Shown: positions 13,138 to 21,911, counted from the first letter of the stretch. The stretch: 64,000 nucleotides of DNA from Pseudogemmatithrix spongiicola (GCF_030623445.1 NZ_CP130613.1:1612001-1676000), one strand, 5' to 3'. The notes: generated from the letters alone by a model not told the origin. Numbers and translations: made by a program.

Positions 13138-13800
13138 CTACCGGAAGATGCGCGGCAGGAACGACAGACCCTTCAGAGTGATGCTCGGGACGACCACCAC
13201 GTTTCCGGTCCGGATGCCGCTGACCGGGCGGTCGTACCACACGGCAATCTCCGGGGCGATCGACACGTCGGCATCCCCGAACCGCCAGCCGAAGGCGGCG
13301 CCTGCCGAGGGGTCATCGCGAAGCGCGCCCCGCGAAATCGGCACGGTGTGCATGACCTTCACTGCGCCGTACGGGATACCCGTCGGGCGACGGCCGCCAG
13401 AGAAATGCAGCGCTCCCTCGAATAGCGCGTGGCTGGCGAAGTTCACGATGCCGACGCCAATTGAGGTCGCGAACGCAGCCGAGTCCACGTGGTTCGCCCC
13501 GCTGTGCCGGCGCTTCAGGTTGCCGACCAGCCCGCTGGCGCTCGTAATCCGCAGGCCGATGTCCGCCCCGTCGTCGATGCCGAAGCGGATCTCCTGGTCG
13601 GAGAGCAGCAGGTTGGCTTGCGGGCTCACCGTGTTCGAGTCGGCGAATCGGCCGCCGACGCCGATCGCGAACCCGGCGGTGGTGGTCTTCGAGATCTCGC
13701 CCTTCGGCGTGGTTTGCGCCGTGTTGCCAATGGTGTACGGCAGACACCCCGTCGCCACGAGACTGGCGAGGAGCACCGCAAGTCGCAGGGAGCGTGTCAT
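13138..13800 (-). CDS. Outer-membrane-type lipoprotein of unknown function
   Basis: The 220-residue protein has a lipoprotein signal (LAVLLASLVATGC, then LPYTIGNTAQ). The mature region is Gly/Ser-rich with alternating hydrophobic residues (FAIGVGGRFADSN, FATSIGVGIVNFASHALFEGALHF) and ends in an aromatic-containing strand. This suggests a small beta-barrel or beta-sandwich on the outer membrane. I do not recognise a named family. ATG 13800 was chosen over the frame's upstream start because the signal sequence begins there. It is followed by its own terminator, so it looks monocistronic. TATCTT sits 6 bases before the ATG and could be a -10 element for a leaderless transcript. Confidence 0.75.
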   Translation of the reverse strand: MTRSLRLAVLLASLVATGCLPYTIGNTAQTTPKGEISKTTTAGFAIGVGGRFADSNTVSPQANLLLSDQEIRFGIDDGADIGLRITSASGLVGNLKRRHSGANHVDSAAFATSIGVGIVNFASHALFEGALHFSGGRRPTGIPYGAVKVMHTVPISRGALRDDPSAGAAFGWRFGDADVSIAPEIAVWYDRPVSGIRTGNVVVVPSITLKGLSFLPRIFR

Positions 13801-13851
13801 GGCGAAAAGATACCCGCCCACAAGGGGAATGTGCGACGCAGCGCGGAACGC

Positions 13852-15150
13852 CTAGGGCTTCAGCCCAGGCTCAATGCGGAACCGTGCCGCATAGTCGACG
13901 TCGTCGGCATCGCGCGTCGTGCCCCAGACGTCGTTGCCGCGGGCGCGCAGCACCCGCGTGCGCGGCGGCAGCTTCACCCGCCCGAGGAAGCGCCCGTCGC
14001 TCGCGAAGACGTCGAAGACCACGGGTTCGCGCGTGGTGAGCACCACGGGTGGCGGCCCGTTGGGACTCGGGCGTGGCGTTGGCAGCTCTTCCGCGGGAAT
14101 CGGTTCCCCCGCGGTGTAGACCCGCACCCAGATGCGACCGTCTTCACCCACGAGGAAGCGGTCGTACGCGGGCTTCTCGGAGGGAATCGGTGCGCCCGTC
14201 CAATTCCAGCTCGGGTCGAGGCGGCGCATGTTCTGCTCGATCTGCGCCTGCCGTTCCCGCCGCTCTGTGTCTGACACGGGCACCGGCGTGAACTCGCGTT
14301 CGATCCGGTTTGGCTTGCCGTCGGCTAGCAGCCGATAGAACACGTAGCGCTGGCCCAACCCCGCGACGATGCCTCCCGCTGGGTGGACGCTTGCCGCCGA
14401 GTTTGCGGACCAGGGCCGGACGGTCATGGTCCGCGAGCGGCCATTGGGGGTCGCCGCTTGCAGCGGCTCGGACTCGTTGGGCCAGAGCGGGATGCGCAGC
14501 GTATCGAGCGTCTTCCCGGCCGTATCGAGGCGGACGTAACTGTCTTGCCGCTCCAGCGAGTTGTCCGGGTTCGTCATGATCGGCAGCCACATGAGAAGGC
14601 GGCCCGCCGCGTCGGCGAACAGCTGATTCTGCGTGAACCACCCCGTGAACGGACTGCGCCAGGTCGTCACGTAGCTGCCGTCCGCGCGATAGCGGTTCAC
14701 GCGACCGCCGCCCGCGTCCCACACGTAGAGGTCGCCGCTCGGGTGCCGCGCGATGCCGTTCACCTGCGTGTACTCGCCCGGTCCCCCGCCCTTGCCACCG
14801 AGGTTGCGCACGTACGCGCCGGTAGAGTCGTACAGGCGGATGATCTCCGCCTCCGAGTCATGCACCAGCAGGCCGCCACCGGGCAGCCCGAGCACGTCGC
14901 CGACATAGCCGAAGGTGAGTTCCTCCGCGCCATCCAACGCGCCGACCTGCAGCACAGGAACGAGTGTGTGGGCGAGCGAGTCTGGAACCGCACCGAGTGT
15001 GCGCACGACGATTGTGTCGCCCGTCGAGTCGGCGACCGTACGCCAGGGCCGTGCGTCCGCCTCGGCGCCTCGGTCTCCCGCGCAGGCCGCGAGGAGGGCG
15101 GTCCCGAGGGCAGCGGTGGCGACGACATGATCGAAGCGACGGGGCATCAT
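13852..15150 (-). CDS. 6-bladed beta-propeller lipoprotein
   Basis: The 432-residue protein has a lipoprotein signal (VVATAALGTALLAACAG). The mature part carries NHL/TolB-like repeats: GDVLGLPGGGLLVHDSEAEI, RLYDSTGAYVRNLGGKGGGP and GIARHPSGDLYVWDAGGGRV. The GGGPGEY block matches the GxGPGEF motif common in 6-bladed propellers of Bacteroidetes and Gemmatimonadota. The likely location is the periplasmic or outer face; the ligand is unknown. It overlaps the amidotransferase upstream by 4 bp, although the functions look unrelated. Two further proteins of the same type follow within 3.5 kb. Confidence 0.85.
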   Translation of the reverse strand: MMPRRFDHVVATAALGTALLAACAGDRGAEADARPWRTVADSTGDTIVVRTLGAVPDSLAHTLVPVLQVGALDGAEELTFGYVGDVLGLPGGGLLVHDSEAEIIRLYDSTGAYVRNLGGKGGGPGEYTQVNGIARHPSGDLYVWDAGGGRVNRYRADGSYVTTWRSPFTGWFTQNQLFADAAGRLLMWLPIMTNPDNSLERQDSYVRLDTAGKTLDTLRIPLWPNESEPLQAATPNGRSRTMTVRPWSANSAASVHPAGGIVAGLGQRYVFYRLLADGKPNRIEREFTPVPVSDTERRERQAQIEQNMRRLDPSWNWTGAPIPSEKPAYDRFLVGEDGRIWVRVYTAGEPIPAEELPTPRPSPNGPPPVVLTTREPVVFDVFASDGRFLGRVKLPPRTRVLRARGNDVWGTTRDADDVDYAARFRIEPGLKP

Positions 15151-15734
15151 GCGAGCACTCCTGCGAGGCTGAGGAAGTTGCCGAGCATCCGCTTGCCATC
15201 TGCGGTGCCGATCGATTCGGGATGGAACTGCACGCCGTACACCGGATGCTCGCGGTGCCGCAGCGCGTGGATCTCTGTCCGGTCATCCATCGCCGTCGCG
15301 GTGACTTCCAACGCGGCGGGAAGCGTCTCGTGCTTCACGACCAGCGAGTGATAGCGCATCACTTCCGCCGGCGACGCAATGCCGGCGAAGAGACCCGTAC
15401 CGTCGTGCAGCACCCGCGAGGTCTTGCCGTGCATCACGCCGCGCGGCGCGCGGATCACGTCGCCGCCGTAGGCCTCGCCGATCGCCTGGTGTCCGAGGCA
15501 GACGCCGAGCATCGGGATCGTCGCCCCGAAGCGCTGAATAACGGGGATCGTGATGCCCGCCTCTGCTGGCGTCCCCGGTCCGGGACCCAAGATGATGGCC
15601 TGCGGCTGCATGGCGCCGACGTCATCCACCGACAGCTGGTCGTTCCGCACCACGCGCAGCTCGGCGCCAAGCTCGCCGAGGTACTGGACGAGGTTGTACG
15701 TGAAGGAGTCGTAGTTGTCGAGGACGAGAAGCAC
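15147..15734 (-). CDS. Anthranilate / aminodeoxychorismate synthase component II (glutamine amidotransferase)
   Basis: The 195-residue class I amidotransferase begins LLVLDNYDSFTYNLVQYL, typical of TrpG/PabA. The triad is Cys79 in GVCLGHQ with His171 and Glu173 in QFHPES. It supplies ammonia from glutamine to a chorismate-using partner (TrpE or PabB), giving anthranilate or aminodeoxychorismate. No component I gene is nearby, so TrpG and PabA cannot be distinguished; one protein may serve both. The start is GTG 15734 with AGGGA four bases upstream. The stop overlaps the propeller gene downstream. Confidence 0.93.
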   Translation of the reverse strand: MLLVLDNYDSFTYNLVQYLGELGAELRVVRNDQLSVDDVGAMQPQAIILGPGPGTPAEAGITIPVIQRFGATIPMLGVCLGHQAIGEAYGGDVIRAPRGVMHGKTSRVLHDGTGLFAGIASPAEVMRYHSLVVKHETLPAALEVTATAMDDRTEIHALRHREHPVYGVQFHPESIGTADGKRMLGNFLSLAGVLA

Positions 15735-15852
15735 AGTTCCCTAGGAGTGTGACATCGGGTCAGTGGAGCGGGCCACGGTTCCCAAGTGCGAGATCGGCTT
15801 CGGCGCCCGATTCGAGGTAGCGCGCACGGATCGGTCGGTTAGCGAGGCAGCG

Positions 15853-17001
15853 TCACTGAACGCGATAGCGAACCACCGCCGGTACCCCATCGGTGTCTCG
15901 AACAACAGCCCACACGTGCGTCGCAGAAGCGCGCATCAGTTGGGCCTCCACGGGTGCCTCGACTTCCCCAATTGACCTCCCGGTCGCATCGAACCGGATC
16001 CACGAGGCCGTGTTCCCGGACCGGCTATCCACCCGCCTAAGCCAAATGGAATCATCGCTTCCAATCAGTATGTCGCCCACCGGTGGCAGAGTTGCGGGGC
16101 GATAAATGGCGCGCCTTACCTGGTCACGTCGCACTGTTCCGGAGCTGGGGCGGCCGCGCTCCGAAGAGGTCAGTCGAGCAACCCACGCGTCGACAACCGC
16201 TTCGAGGTCGGCATCTTCAAGCCGTCGGGCGGTATACTTCACTTCGCGAACGAAAATGACCCGCCCAGCAGTTGAAACTCGGCGGATTCGGTAAATGGCG
16301 TCGCCGGGCCTTGAGGCAAGATTCCGCTCGACCAAGACCAGCGACGTGCCACTCGGACTCACTGCCCAGAGGGGCGTCGTCGTGAAAGGCTGCTGACCTT
16401 GCGCCATGCCAGCTGCGACTGGAATCCGCAGTGGACCTACGCTGTCAGCGTCCAAGTGAAGCAGTGTGTCGACGATTGCTCCTCCAGCACTGTAGCGGAG
16501 GAGCGGGGCCCTCAGGCGGGCAACTCCTCCATCGCGAACCGCGTCCTCATCATACCGCTTGATTGCTACTTCACCGCTGGCCAATAGTCGGGCAGAACCG
16601 ACTGTGCCAAGAGAAATGGTCCGCTGCAGTCGACCGCCTTCATCGAAGACGCTAATGCGCGCTGACGTTGGATCCCATACCCAAAGACTGTCCTGCTTCA
16701 GCCCCAGACGCAGTGGAAACTGAAACTCACCCGGGCCGCTGCCACGCCGACCGATCACCCGCACGCGCTTGCCGCTGCTATCGAAGACCTGGACAACTCG
16801 CAAGTCAGGCTGAAGAACGTACACACGACCGCCACGCCCACTTTCGATGTCGGCGATGGCTGAGAAAGCTAGGCTGTCGCTCTCCGCCGGGAGAATACGA
16901 AAATCTTCGACCAGACGTCTACTTTGCGCAGCCACTCCCGCTGGAACCAAATGTCCAACGAACAAGGCAAGTAGCGCGGCAGCAGATTGAATCGGTTTCA
17001 C
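15853..17001 (-). CDS. Secreted 6-bladed beta-propeller protein
   Basis: GTG 17001 is preceded by GGAG at a spacing of six and starts a clean signal peptide (VKPIQSAAALLALFVGHLVPAGVAAQ), giving 382 residues; the frame stays open to GTG 17064. The mature protein has propeller repeats such as GRGGRVYVLQPDLRVVQVFD, VRVIGRRGSGPGEFQFP and DSLWVWDPTSARISVFD, with the GSGPGEF signature. It is predicted to be periplasmic or exported, with no catalytic motif. Codon use looks less GC-biased than in the fab or nuo genes. It follows a Cys-rich gene and another propeller on the same strand, so these may form one unit of envelope proteins. Confidence 0.82.
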   Translation of the reverse strand: MKPIQSAAALLALFVGHLVPAGVAAQSRRLVEDFRILPAESDSLAFSAIADIESGRGGRVYVLQPDLRVVQVFDSSGKRVRVIGRRGSGPGEFQFPLRLGLKQDSLWVWDPTSARISVFDEGGRLQRTISLGTVGSARLLASGEVAIKRYDEDAVRDGGVARLRAPLLRYSAGGAIVDTLLHLDADSVGPLRIPVAAGMAQGQQPFTTTPLWAVSPSGTSLVLVERNLASRPGDAIYRIRRVSTAGRVIFVREVKYTARRLEDADLEAVVDAWVARLTSSERGRPSSGTVRRDQVRRAIYRPATLPPVGDILIGSDDSIWLRRVDSRSGNTASWIRFDATGRSIGEVEAPVEAQLMRASATHVWAVVRDTDGVPAVVRYRVQ

Positions 17002-17067
17002 GAAGCGCTCCGCTTCCGAGGAAGATATCAGCGCGCGGTCGGGTGGCTGGGTCGCGCGCACCACATC

Positions 17068-17514
17068 CTAGATCTCGATTCGAGCGACCTCTCGCTTCGC
17101 GGCCCGTACGGCGTCCCGTGAGTACGCGCGAGTTACCACGTATCCCCGGCAATCCCTTCTAACGTGTCTAGTTAGACCCTCCCAGTGTCCGGAGATTGCG
17201 AGCAGATCCGCCGCTGAGGCCTCTTCTGCCACAAACGCAGCGGACGCTACCACCGAGGGTGTCTCTCGATACACGGTTCCGTCCGGCCCAACCCTAATGT
17301 CGGACTTGACCTGGTTGCACGAGGAGAACACCACGCAGTACCCCGCACACGAGGGTTGACAGTTCCAGTAACCGTTTCCAAAAACACACGCGCAGCAGTT
17401 GTTGCCTGGTTCCTGACGCGGCCACATGCACTGTGCGTTGGCCCGGCTAGGAGACAACCCGCCAATCGCCAACCAAGCCGCTGCCATCCATGCTATCGTC
17501 CAGTTTCGTCGCAT
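17068..17514 (-). CDS. Cysteine-rich secreted protein of unknown function
   Basis: ATG 17514 follows an excellent Shine-Dalgarno (AAAGGAGGAAGGGT) and starts a signal peptide (RNWTIAWMAAAWLAIGGLSPSRANAQ), giving 148 residues. The first 45 mature residues hold eight cysteines: CMWP, NNCCACVFG, YWNCQPSCAGYC and FSSCNQ. That suggests a disulfide-tied knot or a metal-binding head. The second half is Cys-poor and helical, apart from one Cys in VRRDCRGYVV. The start overlaps the upstream propeller gene by 22 bp, indicating coupling. I know no family with this Cys pattern. It lies in the lower-GC stretch. Confidence 0.75.
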   Translation of the reverse strand: MRRNWTIAWMAAAWLAIGGLSPSRANAQCMWPRQEPGNNCCACVFGNGYWNCQPSCAGYCVVFSSCNQVKSDIRVGPDGTVYRETPSVVASAAFVAEEASAADLLAISGHWEGLTRHVRRDCRGYVVTRAYSRDAVRAAKREVARIEI

Positions 17515-18545
17515 ACCCTTCCTCCTTTGGTTGAATCCCTGCCCAGCCACCCCCACCTGTACAGGACAATCTCATCGTGTGCGAATCTCCGCAGCGCGAT
17601 CAATTCCTTGCGAACCGGATCCGACTCGAGGATGCCGAGGGACACCGTCACCAAACTCTCGCGAAGGAAGCTGCCGTCTTCGTCGTACACAATCAGGCGT
17701 CGCATGTCGCTTCGTAAGTCTGCTAGAACTTGTATATAACCACAGCCAAGCGAATGCGTGTGCAGGCCAACCCATTCCGCGGACTCTGTGTCGCGCTGAA
17801 CATCTACTGCTGCATATGGTGGTTCTAGCGTTCTGCTTTGATCGCCAGCTTCGTCGATGAGGAAAACGCGGAACGGATTCTGAGACGATGAGACAACGAG
17901 TTCACCGCGGTACCAAGTCAGCCACGCATTGGCGAAGAAGCTCGTGTCCCCACGGGGAGCCGCGACGCTGCGCGCCGAAACGACTCCGACGTCTGAGAAA
18001 GATCCGTCTGCGCTACTCAGCGCCAGCAAGCCAACATCGCCGCCTGAAAGCCTGCCGGCGACGATCCACTTGTCACGAGCTCGAACCGCGGCGAACGGCG
18101 CGAAAGGTAGTGACATTCGCAGTTGCGAGAGCACGCGACCATTTGAAGCCACTCGGAAGATCGACGCAGAGTCAATGACTGATAGCAGTTCGTCGGACTC
18201 AAATGCGACTCCGAGGACACGGCCAGTCGGCAGGCGAAGCTTCTCCCACTCGGTTCCATTGTGCGCCTTAAGCAACATGGTATCCGTCACGCTGGACCAC
18301 ACCGCCAAGTACCTCGCGCCGCGGACCGCACCCGAGACCGGGTAGGAGCTCGGCACGGAGTCTGAGGCGAATTCCTCTAGGACGAGCACGGCGTCGTTAG
18401 AATCTTGCGAGGCTCGGTTGCAGCCGACGAACAATAAGGTGAACACCACTACGCCCAGTGCTCGAATCAACTCGTCACATTCTCCCCTGCGTGCCGCCGC
18501 AGAACGAGTTGCAACCCGATTGGTCGAATGGAACTGCGGGCGCAA
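17493..18545 (-). CDS. Beta-propeller-like lipoprotein
   Basis: The 350-residue protein starts with TTG at 18545, with GGAGG four bases upstream. A long basic N-terminus of about 30 residues precedes a lipoprotein signal (ALGVVVFTLLFVGCNRAS). The mature part has loosely repeated strands (RYLAVWSSVTDTMLLKAHNG, DKWIVAGRLSGGDVGLLALS, RFAHDEIVLYRWGWLG) consistent with a divergent 6-bladed propeller. There are no catalytic residues to point to. A later start is possible, since the signal itself begins near residue 27. The 3' end overlaps the Cys-rich gene by 22 bp. It sits in the lower-GC stretch between the pabA-type gene and xerD. Confidence 0.7.
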   Translation of the reverse strand: MRPQFHSTNRVATRSAAARRGECDELIRALGVVVFTLLFVGCNRASQDSNDAVLVLEEFASDSVPSSYPVSGAVRGARYLAVWSSVTDTMLLKAHNGTEWEKLRLPTGRVLGVAFESDELLSVIDSASIFRVASNGRVLSQLRMSLPFAPFAAVRARDKWIVAGRLSGGDVGLLALSSADGSFSDVGVVSARSVAAPRGDTSFFANAWLTWYRGELVVSSSQNPFRVFLIDEAGDQSRTLEPPYAAVDVQRDTESAEWVGLHTHSLGCGYIQVLADLRSDMRRLIVYDEDGSFLRESLVTVSLGILESDPVRKELIALRRFAHDEIVLYRWGWLGRDSTKGGRVCDETGR

Positions 18546-18780
18546 GATTCCTCCAAGCCCTTGACAGCGGCGGCCAAGCGTGAGCGGGATGCGCGCGCCA
18601 CCGCCACTTGGAAGTCGCGTGTGCGTTACTCATGCGGAACGTGCTATTGCGAGCTGCTTTCGCGCAAGGGCGGATACAGACTTGTCGCAAGTGGCCTAGC
18701 ACAATTCAATGGTCGAGTAATCCGCCCTTAGCTCTCAACCAGAGCATCGCTCTGCTCCGAGGCCCAAGCCGCCTTGCGTC

Positions 18781-18795
18781 TAATGCACTGCATTA
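18781..18795. repeat. Perfect palindrome next to the xerD 3' end
   Basis: TAATGCA and TGCATTA flank a single C, a 15-base perfect palindrome six bases beyond the xerD stop. One central base cannot form a normal hairpin loop, so a protein-binding site is as likely as a transcript structure. The surrounding 18546-18801 stretch shows no convincing gene. Confidence 0.5.
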
Positions 18796-18801
18796 CACGT
18801 T

Positions 18802-19734
18802 CTAGGTGCGCGGATGAAACTGCTTGTGCACCTGCCGCAAATGCTCGCGATTCACGTGCGTATACAACTGCGTCGTCGCAATATCCGCGTGCCCCAACAT
18901 CTCCTGCACGGCGCGCAGGTCCGCCCCGCCCTCCAGCAAATGCGTCGCGAATGAATGCCGCAACGTATGCGGAGTCACCGGCTTCGTCACGCCAGAACGT
19001 TCGATGATCTTCTTGAGGATGGTCCACGCCGTCATGCGCTGCAGCGGCCGGCCGCGGCTGTTGAGAAAGAGTCGACCCTCGCCCTTGCCCTTCTCCAAGC
19101 GCGGCCTGAGCTCGCGGAGGTACATCCCAACCGCCCCCGCCGCCTTGCGCCCGATCGGCACCAACCGCTCCTTGCCGCCCTTGCCGAAGACGCGGACCAC
19201 GAGCTCGTCCAGCAGCACGTCTTTCACCTCCAGCGTGCACCACTCGCTCACGCGCAGCCCGGCTCCATACGCCAGCTCCAGCAATGCGCGGTCACGGAAG
19301 GCCATCGCATCCTCCAGCGGGATCGCGTCGATCAACTGCTCGACTTCGCGCACCGTCAGCACGTCGGGCAGGCGCCGCCAGCCGCGCGGGCTCTCCAGCT
19401 TCTCGCTGGGATCCGCCTTCACCACGCCCTCGGCCAGCAGGAACCGATACCAGGTCCGCAGCGCGGAGATGCGACGCTTGATGGTCGTCGCCGCGCGGCC
19501 CTGGTCCTTCTGCTCGTAGACCCACTCGCGCAGGTGCGCGGCCTCGAGGGCGGCCGCTCCGCTCACGCGATGCCGCGTGCTGGCCCAGGTGGCGAGCAGG
19601 GAGAGGTCCCGCAGGTATGCCTCGCGCGTGCGGGGACTCGAGCCGAGTTCCAGCTCGAGGTACTCGCTGAAGCGCTCGAGCAGGAAGCGGCGGGACAGCT
19701 CGTCGGAGATGGGCGGGGCGCCGGCGCGGCTCAC
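18802..19734 (-). CDS. xerD: Site-specific tyrosine recombinase XerD
   Basis: The 310-residue protein has an N-terminal SAM-like core-binding domain (about 14-105) and a C-terminal catalytic domain with the full tyrosine-recombinase set: Arg161 (GLRVSEW), Lys188 (GKGGKER), His256 and Arg259 (HTLRHSFATHL), His282 (LGHADIATTQ) and Tyr291 (YTHV). With XerC it resolves chromosome dimers at dif. The start is ATG 19734, overlapping dedA by 4 bp, making it the last gene of the fab/mqn run. Length and a full catalytic set argue for a housekeeping Xer protein, not a phage integrase; XerC and XerD cannot be told apart with complete certainty. Confidence 0.92.
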   Translation of the reverse strand: MSRAGAPPISDELSRRFLLERFSEYLELELGSSPRTREAYLRDLSLLATWASTRHRVSGAAALEAAHLREWVYEQKDQGRAATTIKRRISALRTWYRFLLAEGVVKADPSEKLESPRGWRRLPDVLTVREVEQLIDAIPLEDAMAFRDRALLELAYGAGLRVSEWCTLEVKDVLLDELVVRVFGKGGKERLVPIGRKAAGAVGMYLRELRPRLEKGKGEGRLFLNSRGRPLQRMTAWTILKKIIERSGVTKPVTPHTLRHSFATHLLEGGADLRAVQEMLGHADIATTQLYTHVNREHLRQVHKQFHPRT

Positions 19735-20387
19735 GCCCGCAATCTACGGCGACGCCAGACCAGCCAGCCAACGATGCCAAGGACGAGCGCGAGCCCCAGC
19801 GCCCCCAGCCCCGCCCCCTGCGCAAACCGCGTCATCCCTGCCTTGACGCTCTCCCAGTCGCGCCCGACGCGCATCGCGATCCACACGATGACGCTGTACC
19901 ACATGAAGGACGACAGCCACATGATGCCCAGCGTCTCCCACAGCGGGACGCGCATCGCCCCCGCGGCAAGCGGCACCATCGCGCGCACGCCGGGAATGAA
20001 TCGGCTTAGGAACAGCGCGACCCACCCGTACTGCCGGTACGCGCGCTCGATCCGGTGCTCCGCGCGCTCGGCCTTGAGTTCGCTCTTGGCCATGCCGATG
20101 CGCCCCAACTGGTGCGTGATCCACTCCGCGCCGAATCGCCGGCCGACCCACCACACCACCGAGGACCCGCCGACGCTGCCGGTCGTGATCACCAGCGCGG
20201 TCGGAAGCATCAGCCCGCCGTTCCGCGCCGAGATGAACGCCAGGAACGCGGCCGCGACGTCGCCCGGAATGGGGGGCAGCATGCCCTCGCAGAACGCCAG
20301 CAGCCCCATGAGGGCGTACAGGGACCCCGCGCCGAGACCTTCGATCCAGGTGAGGAACGTCTCGAGGAAGCCCAGTTCAGTCGGCAC
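19731..20387 (-). CDS. DedA family membrane protein
   Basis: The 218-residue protein has hydrophobic segments at about 15-40, 55-80, 130-160, 162-180 and 190-212. It shows the family motifs EGMLPPIPGD near residue 34 and FLSRFIPGVRAMVPLAAG near residue 125. DedA/SNARE-associated proteins act in the inner membrane; some members flip undecaprenyl phosphate or phosphatidylethanolamine, and others support proton-motive force. Which role applies here cannot be read from sequence. The gene overlaps ispF by 11 bp and xerD by 4 bp. Pairing with an isoprenoid gene is compatible with a lipid-carrier role. Confidence 0.9.
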   Translation of the reverse strand: MPTELGFLETFLTWIEGLGAGSLYALMGLLAFCEGMLPPIPGDVAAAFLAFISARNGGLMLPTALVITTGSVGGSSVVWWVGRRFGAEWITHQLGRIGMAKSELKAERAEHRIERAYRQYGWVALFLSRFIPGVRAMVPLAAGAMRVPLWETLGIMWLSSFMWYSVIVWIAMRVGRDWESVKAGMTRFAQGAGLGALGLALVLGIVGWLVWRRRRLRA

Positions 20388-20874
20388 GCACCAACGTGGC
20401 CACCGCGATCGTCGCGATGCCCTCCCCCCGGCCGATCCAACCCATGCTCTCGTTGGTCTTGCCCTTCACCATCACGTCTGCGGGGGACAGATCGATGGCG
20501 TTGGCCAGCTTCTCACGAATCGCCGCACGGTGCGGCCCGATCTTGGGGAACTCCGCGATCACGGTGATGTCGGCCTGCGCGCAGCGCCAGCCGGCCTTCC
20601 GCACGCGTGCGAGCGCGAGCTGCAGCATCTCGATGCTGTCGCGCCCGGCGTTCTCGGCCTGGGTATCGGGGAACATCTCGCCGATGTCGCCAAGGCCCGC
20701 GCCGCCGAGGATCGCGTCCGTCAGCGCATGGCACACCGCGTCCGCATCGGAATGACCCGTGCAGCGCACGGTGGCCGGAATCAGCACGCCGCCGAGGATG
20801 ACGCCATGCCCCTCGACGAAGCGATGCGAGTCGTAGCCGATACCGACGCGGACGGGCGTGACCGCTGCGCTCAC
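20377..20874 (-). CDS. ispF: 2-C-methyl-D-erythritol 2,4-cyclodiphosphate synthase
   Basis: The 165-residue protein matches IspF in length. It has RVGIGYDSHRF, with metal ligands Asp15 and His17, and TGHSDADAVCHALTDAILG, with His49. The end holds MVKGKTNESMGWIGRGEGIA, the family signature. It forms the cyclodiphosphate of the MEP isoprenoid pathway, upstream of the menaquinone tail and undecaprenyl carriers. The start is GTG 20874, overlapping mqnC as GTGA; the longer frame upstream is shadow sequence. No fused IspD domain is present. Confidence 0.96.
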   Translation of the reverse strand: MSAAVTPVRVGIGYDSHRFVEGHGVILGGVLIPATVRCTGHSDADAVCHALTDAILGGAGLGDIGEMFPDTQAENAGRDSIEMLQLALARVRKAGWRCAQADITVIAEFPKIGPHRAAIREKLANAIDLSPADVMVKGKTNESMGWIGRGEGIATIAVATLVRAD

Positions 20875-21911
20875 GCGCCCACCAGTTCCGGTTCGAGCAG
20901 CGAGTAGTCCTGCTTGCGCTTCTTCGGCGTGAAGCCGGCCTCGCGGATGAGCAGCTCCATCTCCTCGATGCTCGTCCGATGCGTGGTGTTCGCCGCCGAG
21001 ACGACGTTCTCCTCGAGCATCAGCGAGCCGAAGTCGTTGCAGCCGTAGTGCAGCGCCGTCTGGCCGACCTTCATGCCCATCGTCACCCAGCTGGCCTGGA
21101 TGTTCGGGATGTTGTCGAGCACGGTGCGCGCGAAGGCCGTCGTGCGGAGGTACTCCACCGCGTCGGTCTTCGGCATGTGGCTCATCTCCGGCGTGTTCTC
21201 CGGCTGCAGCGGCCAGCAGATGAACGCCGTGAAGCCGTTCGTGCGCTTCTGCACCTCCTTGAGGCGCAGCAGGTGCTCCACGCGCTCGGCCTTGGTCTCG
21301 CCGATGCCGTACATCATCGTGCAGGAGGTCTTGAGGCCCTCCTGGTGCGCGATCTCCATGACCTCGAGCCAGCGGTCGGCGCCGGCCTTCTTCTTGGCGA
21401 CGTTGTCGCGCACGCGCTGCACGAGGATCTCGCCGCCGCCGCCGGGGATCGAATCGAGGCCGGCCTTCACCAGCTCCTGGATGATCGTCCGCGCGTCCAT
21501 GCGGTACAGCGTCGCCCAGAAGTCCACTTCGGAGGGCGAGAAGCCGTGCACGTGGATCGGGTGATTCCGCTTGATGTACTTGAGCAGCTCGAGATACCAC
21601 TCGAACGGGATGTACGGGTTGTGCCCGCCCTGGATGAGGATCTGCACGCCGCCGAGGGCCTTCACCTCGTCGATCTTCGCGCCGATCTGCTCGTAGCTGA
21701 GCGTCCAGCCCTCGCCGTCCTTCGGGCGCCGGTAGAACGCGCAGAAGCCGCAGTCGGCCACGCAGACGTTCGTGTAGTTGATGTTGCGGTCGACGATGTA
21801 CGTGACGATGGGCTCCGGATGGAGCTTCATCCGCATGGCGTTGGCGGCGGCGCCGAGCTCGAGGAGCGGCGTCTTTTCGTAGTACTCGAGGAGGTCCGTG
21901 AGTTCAGACAT
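20871..21911 (-). CDS. mqnC: Dehypoxanthine futalosine cyclase (menaquinone synthesis)
   Basis: The 346-residue radical SAM enzyme has the cluster motif CX3CX2C at Cys50, Cys54 and Cys57 (NYTNVCVADCGFCAFYR). Other family blocks are QILIQGGHNPYIPFEWY, HVHGFSPSEV, GLDSIPGGGGEIL and MMYGIGET. It cyclises dehypoxanthinyl futalosine, the third step of the futalosine route to menaquinone. ATG 21911 is followed by MSELTDLLEYYEKTPLLEL, as in other MqnC proteins. It overlaps ispF by 4 bp and lies 49 bp after mqnA. MqnE, its close relative, is separately encoded in the same cluster, which supports the assignment. Confidence 0.93.
   Translation of the reverse strand: MSELTDLLEYYEKTPLLELGAAANAMRMKLHPEPIVTYIVDRNINYTNVCVADCGFCAFYRRPKDGEGWTLSYEQIGAKIDEVKALGGVQILIQGGHNPYIPFEWYLELLKYIKRNHPIHVHGFSPSEVDFWATLYRMDARTIIQELVKAGLDSIPGGGGEILVQRVRDNVAKKKAGADRWLEVMEIAHQEGLKTSCTMMYGIGETKAERVEHLLRLKEVQKRTNGFTAFICWPLQPENTPEMSHMPKTDAVEYLRTTAFARTVLDNIPNIQASWVTMGMKVGQTALHYGCNDFGSLMLEENVVSAANTTHRTSIEEMELLIREAGFTPKKRKQDYSLLEPELVGA

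Noticed and set aside
18528-18731. Small plus-strand open frame upstream of xerD
   Set aside because: No ribosome site, no family features, Arg/Ala-rich product; it overlaps the start of a better-supported gene.
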